A DNA stretch of 64,000 bases, taken from the NCBI GenBank assembly GCA_047495785.1, contig JBLDXI010000001.1, positions 1,736,001 to 1,800,000 on the forward strand. Direction: 5' to 3'. Shown here piece after piece: positions 25,434-36,252 of the stretch. The notes under the pieces were generated by a model. That model was not told the origin of the DNA. It did not search any database and was given only the letters and a program-made list of their open reading frames with translations. The position numbers and the translations under genes were made by a program. The DNA comes from Lepidodermella squamata. Lineage: Eukaryota > Gastrotricha. How positions within the stretch are numbered: the first letter of the stretch is position 1; every line of letters begins with the position of its first letter.

Positions 25434-28400
25434 ATCGCAATCTGAAACAAATTCAACTACACACTACTTGAAACGCTTTACTTCTTTGTTGTTCTAATAA
25501 TTAATTCATTCTTAATGTTAAAACTAAATCCAAGTCCGTAAACAGCTGATTAAGCTATTAATGAATTGTTGCTCTGAGACATAAAATTTCAGCCTCTTCT
25601 ATCGAAGAAACTCAACTAAAATTGGTTGTTTTATTGATGAAATAGCAGCAGGATCTTTATTAATAAGCCTTCTACTATCTTGGAGTTTTTCCTCTGTTTT
25701 TTCCTTACCCTTATATAATAAATGAATACTAATTATTTCAATCATTTTAAGCCGTTTGTGTGTACGTGTGTGTATGTGCGTTTTCGAGAAACATTGTTGT
25801 TATTTTGCGCTATTGCCCAACCCAAGCGCCGATCTTTAAACATATCGAACTGAATACGACGGAGCGCTGTAACTTTTACTTTGAGTGCGCATTTTAAAAA
25901 CACCACCTTAAAAATAATTAAAGAACTCGTTTATTTCTCAATATAATTATAAATTTTCTCGAATCGGTGTTCACACATCCCGTTTTTTCTGATGATAATA
26001 ATGCTGTAATTTAGCGATGTAAAATTTGAATTGTTGCAGAACTTACACGGCTTTTCAAAACTAAAATAGTCGATCTTGCAAAGACATAACCAACAGAACG
26101 TATTTTGGTGCTTTTCACGTGGAAAAATTGTAATTAAGCTGGTTATTGTTTTTCGTTGTGCGTTCCGAATACTACGAATACTACTTTTTTACACGCTAAC
26201 GATAATTGATGATTAATTGCTACTTCGTTAAAATTAAGGAACAGCTCATCGATTTTTCTACCGAACTAACTCGTATCCTTGCGATGTAAAAAGTTGTAAA
26301 AAGAATTTAGCATCAAATAATAATCGGGCGTTAATCTTGGGTTGCCTACAACATTGTGTATGGGTGTAAGTCAAACTTAGCAAAAATGACTATCAATTGC
26401 TCATTGCCGTGTGCTCGCTCCATAACTTGATAAATTCTCGGTTGTAAAGTCGCTTGTAAAAACCTAAGGTTTAGTGCCATTTTGTACGACTGAATTGAAA
26501 ATAACACAACGTGCCTACTTCTAAATAACCAATACGCTGTACACAGATTTTCACTCAAAATTTCTGTAAAAAAAATATAACAACCTTGAGCGAGCTACAC
26601 TTTGAACTGTGTCCTTTTTTACTCATGACGACGCTTTGTATCTTGCCCTATGTTGACTGATTCAAATAACGACAAGGTAAGCCTGGCTCGTGTGAAATTC
26701 TGCAACAATAGTTGGTTGTTTTTTCCATGGATGATAGATTCCGATCGAATAATCCACTTGTCTTATAATATAACATATATTTCCGTGTGTTTTTTCAAGT
26801 AAATATGATAATACTTTTGGCTATTACATGTGATTTGTGTGTTTAGTCCTCCTTAATAAAGTAATTCTCTCTTCACATGCGCGCTCTCTCAAAAGAAACC
26901 GCAAACCAATGGCTTTCGTCGTGTAATTAGTAGTGTAATTCAATTAGTGTAAAAGTTCCACAAAACACGCTGTAATGAATGCTATAAAATAATAATAAAA
27001 TAACACAGGATTTACTGACAATTTTTTGCTCACCGATATCGTATTGCTAATTATGCAACATTTTTTTCGTTCGGAAGATTGCCTTCATCTTCACTCACTC
27101 ACTCTGTAGAGTAAATTTATTTCGGTCATTTCATGTTGCTTTCTTTCTGGTGTTTTTTCAGTCGTAGTCACCAAATGATGATGAAAACTACAATTATTAT
27201 TATTATTATTGATTTGAAGCTAAAAATTATTGTAAACTCAATTAACCCCAATTTCTCTGTGTGATTTCCTCGCCCGCTCTATATGTCTCTATCTCTCTCT
27301 CGCTCTCTCCCTCTCGTGTAAAATTATTGTAGCAACACGTGTGAAATGAAGAATGAAATTCTAATCTCTGATCGTGTCTTGTAGTCAGCGGAAGAAATTC
27401 GCTCAAAACAATACCTGAAGAAATCGAGGCTAAATATTGTCAATTATATCACAGATTATCAACTATGATGTAAAATAAGAGTCTTTTCTTCGGTGTGACC
27501 TATCTCTCTCGTTGTTTTCGGCGTCTTCTTCGTGGTAATTTCGATATCTATGTGCGTGGAGTTTCGAATAATTAACATTAAAATGTTTTTCAGCTAAGAA
27601 AAACGTGTCTTTTTCGAAAAAAACGGGTACAGAAACCTCCAGAGGTTAGCAGATAAGGGTCTGAAATCAAGAAGTTGATTCCCGATGGAATTGGTCGTAA
27701 TATTCAAGGGCGCAACATTTGATATATGATTGCATAATGGCTCATATGCAGCAGAGCACGCAAATCGATGGCGAATATTGGGTGTACACTGCATTTTTTT
27801 CTGCGGCCGGGCTATTAATAAAAATTGAAATGCGCGCAAGATTTCGCGCCTAAGCTTCCCGCCATTATTAATTTTCGTCCTCCGAACTGTCGTATAGTAT
27901 TATTACTCCAGCCTGAAGCCACATAGAGAATAGAAAAATTCCTTGGCGCCTCATGTGACACTGAGTATGATTCTGGTAACCATATACTTACAGTATATTA
28001 TGGCGAGAGGAGAAACAGCCGAGCTTAAAATATCACATTTTCCGCATATTTTGTCTCAAACCGCCATAATACATTAGTTAAATCTAAATTAATTTATATT
28101 TTAAACCGGCTAGCAGCATATCGAACGGTCGTTAAATACACCTGATGATGAAGTCGTTGTAGGGTAGTAATGAAAAGGGGAAAACAGTGCCTCGAGGACG
28201 CGAAATCGACTACTTCTTCGCCGCGCACGCACATTATTAGCTCGGATGCTGTGCTTTTGAAAAAACCACATCATGCGCGCATAAAAAATACACCGCTTTA
28301 ATGTAGGTAGGTATTAGATGCCGTAATAAATATTATATTCCTGAATATTAAAAAATGAGCAGTGGCAACACATGTTCGCATTTTCAGGTGGATTTTGTGT

Positions 28401-28796
28401 GTTTGCGGAATACCTTTTCCTGACCCGGGGCCCATTCACGTGGAAATATCACAGCCTTTGTTCAGAATCATAATTAAGATTAGAATAAGAAACACTGACG
28501 CGACGGCTCCAGACTTTTTATTATTCCCGGGCGAGGTTTCCCCTGAAAGAGTCATTTGGCGCCTCAATAAAAGCTAACATTTCCCCTGAATAATAAGAAC
28601 AATGGATTCCAAAGGTTTGTCTTGCATGCTCTGGGATCTTTGCGGCAACTTTTCCTTCTAAAATCCATGCTTTGATTTTTTCAGATTATTTTACTCATAA
28701 ATTATATGTTTTTAAATTATCCAAGGTGCCGCTCGTCATCGGTGTTTCATCTGCAAGTATTGTTGTTGTTGTGTGAAAAATCATAGTGTCGGCAAA
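25434..28796. other. Pumilio 3' UTR and MCTP upstream region
   Basis: No coding exon is supported over 3.4 kb. Several plus-strand AATAAA motifs are present (for example about 25718 and 26992), so Pumilio probably has a long 3' UTR, common for this gene. The stretch holds a CT-rich tract (about 27286-27318), ATT repeats (about 27196-27210) and one CCACCTTAA motif (25903). I saw no UGUANAUA element in this part. The right end should hold the MCTP promoter and 5' leader. Confidence 0.5.
27286..27318. repeat. CT-rich microsatellite
   Basis: Interrupted CTCTCT tract in the noncoding region downstream of Pumilio. Confidence 0.7.
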
Positions 28797-31700
28797 ATGT
28801 CGGCAAGTCCCGGAAAACGCGGCCGTTCAAGCGTGACAAAATCTATGATAGAAGACAAGCAGAGCGCAGTGCCGCTTGCTGCGACTAAATCGCTATCGCC
28901 TAATAAGACGACGGCTAACAGTAGTAAAGCGGCGGATAGTTGCAACAGTAGCGGCTATTTCAGTCGAAACAACACGATGCGATCGTCACTTTTCCATCGA
29001 ATTTTCTCGACCGGTCGGTCAAAGTTGGCAAATAAGGCTAATCAGCTCAGCACCTGCAGCAAACGCAGGTTGGATTTTGTTTAAATTAGGCCAGATTTTT
29101 CGTTTAAAAGTGAGACTCGGTTAAGACTTAGCATGTTTCTCACTAAGTTCGGGGGTTCCCCCTCTCAGCTAGTTATGATTCACTAGAACAGACTTGAAAG
29201 CCGAAGTCTGAGCTCATTTAGGATAGCCCGTAAATTGCAACTTGAAGCTGCTTATGAGGAGATTATAGCCCACGTTCAACTATACACTATACGAATGGCA
29301 TCTATCTAAATTTACCATTCATGATATTCTCACATCTGTCCCATCTGACTGCATTTTTCGAGCAAATTACAACGTACTCGGGTTTTTTCCCCTGTTTTTT
29401 AATAAATATTAAATCGACAGGGAAATATTCCTAAAAGCGTTACGCCAAATGCCCATTGAGTATCACGGGCAGGGCACTTCCATATTATTTGTTGGATATC
29501 TTTCGGTCAACATTTCTGACCTATCGCGCAGCTAAATTTCGATGAAAATTAGATGCTTGATAGAATTTGCGGATTCCTACTTTGCTTGTAAATTTTCTTT
29601 AAATTGGATAAAAAATGAGTTTTATTTTTGGATAATTTTAGTTTGAAGCGAGATGTATCATCGACGGAAAATCTCAGCTCACTGCAATACGGTTCGAACG
29701 AACAAGCGCCTAATATCAGAGCTAGTTATCACGACGAATCGAAGCCGAATGACAATGACGGCGTGAGTCAAACTCGCCGTATGACACGCGACGACACGGC
29801 TATTCGATACACCTTTGCCGAAATTGCGAACGGCTCCGCTCCGGCAGCGACGAGCGACGATGATGATGCTAATAGCGACCAGGTATTTTTCTGATTTTCT
29901 ACCTCGCGACGTTTTGACAGGTGAAAGAAATTTACATTTTTTTGACCCGCAAAATCGATGATGAAATATTGAGTCGGAAGTCACTTGATGTGATTTACTT
30001 CTATAAATGCGTAAGTAGAGAGAATTGGGAGATCATCAAATGTCCTGGCTAATTGCCGCATTTCGCAATCTAATATGTAATGGCAGCAGCAGTGTCGCGA
30101 TCGATGAAAAAGCCGCCCTCTTTATTTGCTCACTCTCCCTCGCGTATCGCATAGGTGAGCCATACGCGCATATGCGAAGTTAAGCACCTTCGTTTTGCTT
30201 TGCGCAGGTCTAAAGCCTATAGCAAATTCATTTTTTATGTGTTTTCATAATAAACCTATACCTGATGCTGCTTGCTTTATTATAATTTTCTACTGGCCGG
30301 AAAAAGTAGACCGAACTTTGCGGGTGCGAATACAAACTAGCGGCTCGTTAAATTCGTTTTCTGGAATTGTAGATTTACATTTGCCGAGGAGAAACTTGTT
30401 GAAGGCATGACGCGATGATTGTTTTTTATGATGACGAATACAACTGCAACGAGGGTTTGGCGCAGCAGCATAGCGAAATTTTATTAGCCTTCGATGGCTA
30501 ATGATGAGTACAGTTATCGGAGCAGCTGGCCGACGACGGGCTATTACGACGCGCCCGACGTCACCGCCCGACGTCGCCGCAACGACGCCTGCTGCCAATT
30601 AATCCGGGCGCCGTGGCAGGCCCTGGTCGAGCGGCGCCGCGCGTCGCCCAACCGCGCCCGGCCCGCCTCGCAGATCGGGCGCCAGTTGGCGTCACAGCGC
30701 AAACTTTTCACCATTTCAGACCGCGTCGAGGACAATAATTATATTCGCGTGAGTTTTTAACCACGCCAATTATTTTGCGATAAATTAATGCCGGTTAAAA
30801 CTTTCTTGCGCGCAATTTTCGAATGCAGTTTAGACTATCAGGAATTTTTTCTCCAATCAATAAGCCCATTGGAAAGACTGTTGAGAGTAAAAGCTTTCGA
30901 TTGAAAAAAACCGCATTCAGAATAGTCCTGGAATATTTAATTGAAAATATGCACGTAAAAAACTTGTTGCCGCAGTAACAAGTCATTAATCTTCATTATC
31001 TCGGAAAGCTTGGATCAAAGTTGCGATAAGCGTGAGCTGTAAGTCTTTCAGCAAATCAGCTAAATTAAAACCAAGTTTCTCCAATCGTAATAGATTAATC
31101 ATGAAAATAATTATTTTTGACCGCACAGAGTGCGCGCAAATCAAGCGGTTGTCTCATTAAAGATTTTTTTGAGCCGGCGGCTTTTTCTTGATTTATTACC
31201 ATAGACATAGCACTATAACAGATCGGAAACTACGGTCTCTCCAAAGTGGAATAATTCGAGCTAAAACTGTTAAAAGCGTGGCATGCAACCACTTTTTTGA
31301 TCACTCAACGTCCTAATTTAATTATTTTTTAAAATCGACAGGCCGAATATACTTTTTTCAGATTTTTTGAATTTCTGCAGATAAATGTAAGATTTAGCGA
31401 CCTACCGAATGAGCCTGGGTAATTCTCGTCGGCCCGCATGGATGATTTTCCAGCAGTTTTTGAAAACAGCTGTTTTTGGAGATTTTCGGCAAATTTGCCC
31501 GGTAATTATATTTGTAATTGTGCGTAAAAAAATTTCTAGATTTTTTGAAATTGTCCCATTAAGCCAACTGCGGCAGAATGGCTAAATCTACCAAAACAGC
31601 TGTTTTCAAAAATGCTAGAAAATCATCCATGCGAGCCGACAGGAATTACCCGGGGTCATTCGTTAGGCTGCTAAATCTAACGTTTATCTGCAGGAATTCA

Positions 31701-34700
31701 ATAAAATCCGGAACAGTTTATTTAAAATAATTAAACGTTGTCCAAAGTGGTCAAAAAGCTGGTCGCGTGCCACGCGTTTAACACTTTCAGCTCGAATTAT
31801 TTCGCTGTAGTTCTAGATCTTCTGTAATTGTGTTATCTATGCTTACATGGCTAAAAAGCGTTCAAAGTTTTACAAGAGATTATTTCGAACAAATTATCGT
31901 CAACAGGGTGATCACAGCAGCAATAACGGCGATGCTTACGCGACGGCTCTTTCAGACAGTCGCATTGATGGTGAAGCGGGCGAGGAAAATCTGGCCGTTA
32001 CCATCGAACAGCAGCCTAATATGAGGGGTCAAGACCAACAGGCGATCAGCAAGCAGCCAAGCTCAAGTGGCAGCGTTTTTTCGCGAATTCGAAACATGGG
32101 CCGATCCAGCAAGCAGCCACCCCAGCGGGCTATGACTATCGATGACAACGAATCGATCGATGTGATTTCTTCACAGGAAACCACCCCGGCTAGTAAAAAG
32201 GACAGCGGGATGAAAAAACAAACCAGCTCAGCTGCTCTGATGATGACTAACGCCGGAAATGAGCAATCGACCTTCTACCGGTTGACGATTTATTTGAACG
32301 AAGCTCACGATTTGATAGCGATGGACCGTTGTGGTACGAGCGATCCGTATGTTCGTGTTAAAGTCGACGGCAAAACGGCCTATAAGACGAAGATAATCAT
32401 GCGTGACCTTGACCCGGTGTGGAATGAAACGTGCGTTATTGAACTCGATCGAACCCAGCCGCACAGTGTCGTGATGTCGCTGTGGGACTGGGACCGCGGA
32501 TCAGTTTCAGACGACTTCCTTGGTGCTGCAGAAATCGACATTACATCCTTAGAATTGGACAAGTAAAATTTTAATTATTTGTTTTACAAATTTCACGCTT
32601 GATTATTCGGTTTTTAAGGGTGATGAATCATCGAATGGTGCTAAAAGAAAAAATTGGCAATACGAACGTTGGAGATGCTACTGATGGGCCTAGGCGATAC
32701 CTTGGCTACATTTTATTCAGCACTCTTCTCAAAGTCATCCCAGCTTCAGAGCTTATGGTGAGTTTTCCACCGAAAAAATTAGCGCCTGTAATATTTAGGC
32801 TTTTAAAGATGGCAAAATAGTCTAGTTTTATGATTGAAATTTTATATAGAAAGCGGACTTTGACCCTCTTAAATTTCGCGCTTCCAGCGTGAATATTTTC
32901 TCGGTTTGCTGATTTTTCAACTCCTAAAAATTAGTCTCACTAACTTTTTGGCTGAATTTTCACTATAAACCACGAATGTTGAGCGATTAAAAATTTTCTT
33001 GCTATATGAAATCTAAAATCCAGAGCGAGATGAAAGGCAAAAAACCAGGCCAATCAAACGCTTCCCCAGGCGACTGGGATTGGAAAAAGGTAACTAGGCC
33101 ATACAAAAAAACGAGAGCGACCGAAATCATGACTATAAATTATGTTAGATGTTTCCGCTGTATTGAAATGTTATTTGATGTATCACCGTGTATGCTTGCA
33201 AGTATATTCCCCAAACTACGAAATTACATCTTCTATAAATAACATCTATTACTATCGTTTAGTTGCCACGTAATGTCCGGCTTCTATGCTTCTTGTACTT
33301 GCATTATTACAACTGCAAAAAATACCGATATTTTTTGCCGTTTTTTATTCTGATCACGCTGATTGATTCGTCGATGCGTAATCACAACAATTTCTTGTAT
33401 TTTTTCAAACCTTTCTCCTTCTGGAAAACCGTCTGGGAAATCAATTTACCCGTCAACACTCGTCCATATGAGCTTTGTTTCGTCGCTTGATGGCTTGAAA
33501 AAATGAACAGTCACTTCTCTATGGAAAGATTTTCGTTAAATCCCTGCTCCATATTTTTAATTATTTTTTTCTTGCAATTTTCAGGTTCGATCTGAGCTCT
33601 ACAACATGATCAACATGTCGACGCAGCCGTGGCGCCAACTCGTGCGTGTCGTAATGGTCGGCGTTCGGAATGTTGCCTTCACGCCGCTATCAGCCAGCGA
33701 TGCTGTTTACGGCCGCGTTATGTTTTCAGCCGATTCCGAGCGAACAAAAACCGTGCCCATGTCAGCGTCCAGTGTTTCCAGGCGGGCCGCTTTTAAAGAG
33801 GCCTTCAACTTCTTCAGCAGAGATGACATTCTGCCTGACCTTATCGTCGAGCTATACGATGGCGACACCAATGAAATAATCGGAAGGTAAAATCGAAAAA
33901 TTTATAAATAATATTTAGATTATTTTTTTTTAAATTAGGGTACAAATCGAGATATCTCGTCTTTCGATCGAGCAGACGCATAAAATATCGAAGCGATTTA
34001 TTGAAGATACTGGAACGCTTGACATTTTAATTTCGCTGACCGGATCGCGGCAGGACGTGTTGCAATCGCCGGAGAAATCAATAATTCCAACCTGGACGCC
34101 GCTTGGTCCTAACATTTTCCCAGCAACAATTCTTCAGGAGCCCGAAGTATTTCAGCTTCGAGAACTGGAGAGAATTTTTGTAAATATTATTTTCAATACA
34201 TTTCGATCAAATTGATTTATTTTTGATTTTTGCAGAGTCTTCAAAATACTTCTGGAATTTCTGGTGGCTATTGCGGTTTATTGGTGCTCAAAGTTATTCA
34301 AGCGCGAAATTTGAACGCGGCTGATATTATTGGCGGTAAAAGTGACCCGTTTTGCGTCATCGAAATCATCAATGTTTACCTGAGAACCCATACCGAGTAC
34401 AAAACTCTCGAGCCGAAATGGAATCGCACTTTTTACATGTAAGGATATTAGGTTTTCTTAGAACTTTATTTTTTATTTATTTAAAACAACATTTTAAATT
34501 TTTTCAATTTTTTTTCAAATTTTTGCATGTATTTTAATTTAATTTTTTAGTCCGATCGATGATATTAATTCGGTGCTGAATCTGACAGTATTTGATGAAG
34601 ATCGTGATAAGAGGGCTGATTTTCTCGGGAAACTTGCTATACCACTGCTGAATATGCAATCGTGCCCTCGTCGCTGGTTTGCCTTGAAATCGAACCGCCT

Positions 34701-35754
34701 TTCGCAGTCTTCTTCAGCTCGAGGCTACATCGAGCTCGAAGCCCGCCTCGTCTACAACACCCCTAAAGCTGTGATGAGAGCCATTAACCCAAAAGAAACT
34801 CCGTGCCAATTCAGTGAGGCTAAGATTAATTTCAAAGATTTACAGCGAGACATTGGCCGGATTAAACAATTTCACGCCCAGTCTCGCCTGGCGATGAAAC
34901 TCGTTCAAGACTGCATCATGTGGGTCAGTCCTATTAAATCAGTGGCTGCTCTGCTGGTAATTTTAATTATCAATACCCGTAATTTATTCTTACGTTGCCT
35001 TTTACTAGATTTGGATAGTTACTGTTTACTATTTCGAACTCTGGATGGCTCCATTCGCGTTCGGCCTCGTGTTTCTTTTGACGTATTTTATGCAACAAAA
35101 CGGCGCTATTCCCTCGGAAGATGTCCGACTTCCCGTCGACGAACAGCCTGATGACTTGAACGTGGACGATTCCAAGCTTTCTTTAAAGGAGAAATTCACA
35201 AAGGTTCAGGACATTGCGTTAAGTGCTCAAAAAGGCATCGATGAGGTCGCGTCAACATTGGAAAGGATAAGAAAGTCAGTTCAAAATGTATTAAATATTT
35301 GTTTGGTAATTTTTTTTAATTTGTTTGCAGCGTTATTTTGTGGCGGTCACCCTGGGTTTCCGCAGTAGCGATGTTCGCAATTTTTGGTGTTTCGATCATT
35401 TTATATTTTGTCCCACTCCGCTGGCTCGCCATGGCATTCGGCGTTAATAAACTGACGAAGAAAAAGCTCAGGCCTAGGGCTATGGACAATTTCGAACCTT
35501 ACGATCTCATTTCTAGAGCTCCGAGTGACCTTGAACTGGTAATTTTCTAGCCCTAGCAACCGTTGCCAAGTACGCTTTTTCTTCGAATTTAGATGAATTA
35601 TCGAGACATTCCGATTGACAAACGAGTGTTGCATGACATCCACCGGCAGCAGAAGCGTCAGGAACAAAGGGCGAAAAATAAGCAGGAGTTACTCGATGAT
35701 AGTCTTCAGTCTTATGACTCGCCGCCTGCGTCGCCGAAATCAAAGGAGATCTGA
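28797..35754 (+). CDS. Mctp: MCTP: multiple C2 domains and transmembrane protein
   Basis: The core exons are 31847-32562, 32619-32757, 33024-33089, 33585-33886, 33939-34179, 34236-34438, 34551-34956, 35009-35274, 35331-35538 and 35593-35754 (902 residues). Three further exons upstream (28797-29068, 29642-29882, 30488-30748) also join in phase and can enter the core through an AG at 31816, giving a longer Ser-rich N-terminus, so alternative starts are likely. C2A (core residues about 142-265) and C2C (about 495-620) keep the calcium-binding Asp pattern (GTSDPYV, DWDRGS; GKSDPFC, DEDRDKRADF). C2B is degenerate and lacks it. Two hydrophobic hairpins near the C-terminus (about 685-720 and 785-815) anchor the protein in ER or vesicle membrane; the end has the conserved SDLEL motif. 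In animals MCTP stabilises synaptic release and homeostatic plasticity. A poly(A) signal is at 35944. Confidence 0.93.
31198..31845. repeat. long imperfect inverted repeat in an MCTP intron
   Basis: Two arms of roughly 280-300 bp are inverted copies of each other around an AT-rich loop at about 31505-31570. Matching blocks on opposite strands include AATAATTCGAGCT, CTGCAGATAAA, GCATGGATGATTTT and TGAAAACAGCTGTTTT. No coding frame is inside. The right arm ends one or two bases before the ATG at 31847 of the main MCTP exon and contains the only in-phase acceptor for joining upstream exons. It looks like a foldback or MITE-type element. Confidence 0.75.
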
Positions 35755-36252
35755 TAAAATTCGCAGCCAGGAAGATATTGCCAATCGACCAATAACGAAC
35801 AGCTATAAAATTTGAATAACTAAATATATAATTTTTGTATCTTCAACGCTTTTATGTATATGTACCACGCGATTTTTCTTTATATCAGATTACGCACGAT
35901 ATCAAAAATTTGTGTTTTTTCTCGCTAAAAAACACAAAGAAGAAATAAACCTGTGAGCGAAAAATATCCCGACGCATAGATGCAAAACTGACGGAAAAAA
36001 TTACTCTTTCCATTTAACCGAGCCGGCTTGCTGGAAAATAAAAATGAATTGTCTACGATTGTTTTTTTGAGTCACGTTTTTGTATATAAGCTGACCGGGT
36101 GGGTATGATAAACAAGCTGCAGGGGTGATACGACCCAGCGCAACGTGCCACCAGCTATATTAGCCACCTTAATTTGTTTAGCTTATAAGAACATTCTGCA
36201 CTGACCTGCGCAAGTAGTACGAAAGCACCTCTCTTATTGAAATTGCCACGTT
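35755..36252. other. MCTP 3' UTR and promoter of the NHL-propeller gene
   Basis: No exon is seen. A plus-strand AATAAA (35944-35949) should end MCTP transcripts. A TATAAG sequence near 36184 lies about 70 bp before the next start codon. One CCACCTTAA motif is at 36163. Confidence 0.5.
35944..35949 (+). terminator. poly(A) signal of MCTP
   Basis: AATAAA lies 190 bp after the MCTP stop codon. Confidence 0.5.

Noticed and set aside
28362-28577. 71-codon plus-strand frame upstream of MCTP
   Set aside because: No domain, no plausible splice partner in phase with the MCTP exons, and atypical composition.
33263-33490. Possible extra MCTP exon rich in Phe, Leu and Tyr
   Set aside because: Skipping it keeps the MCTP frame and joins conserved sequence on both sides; the segment has no C2-like content and looks like intron.
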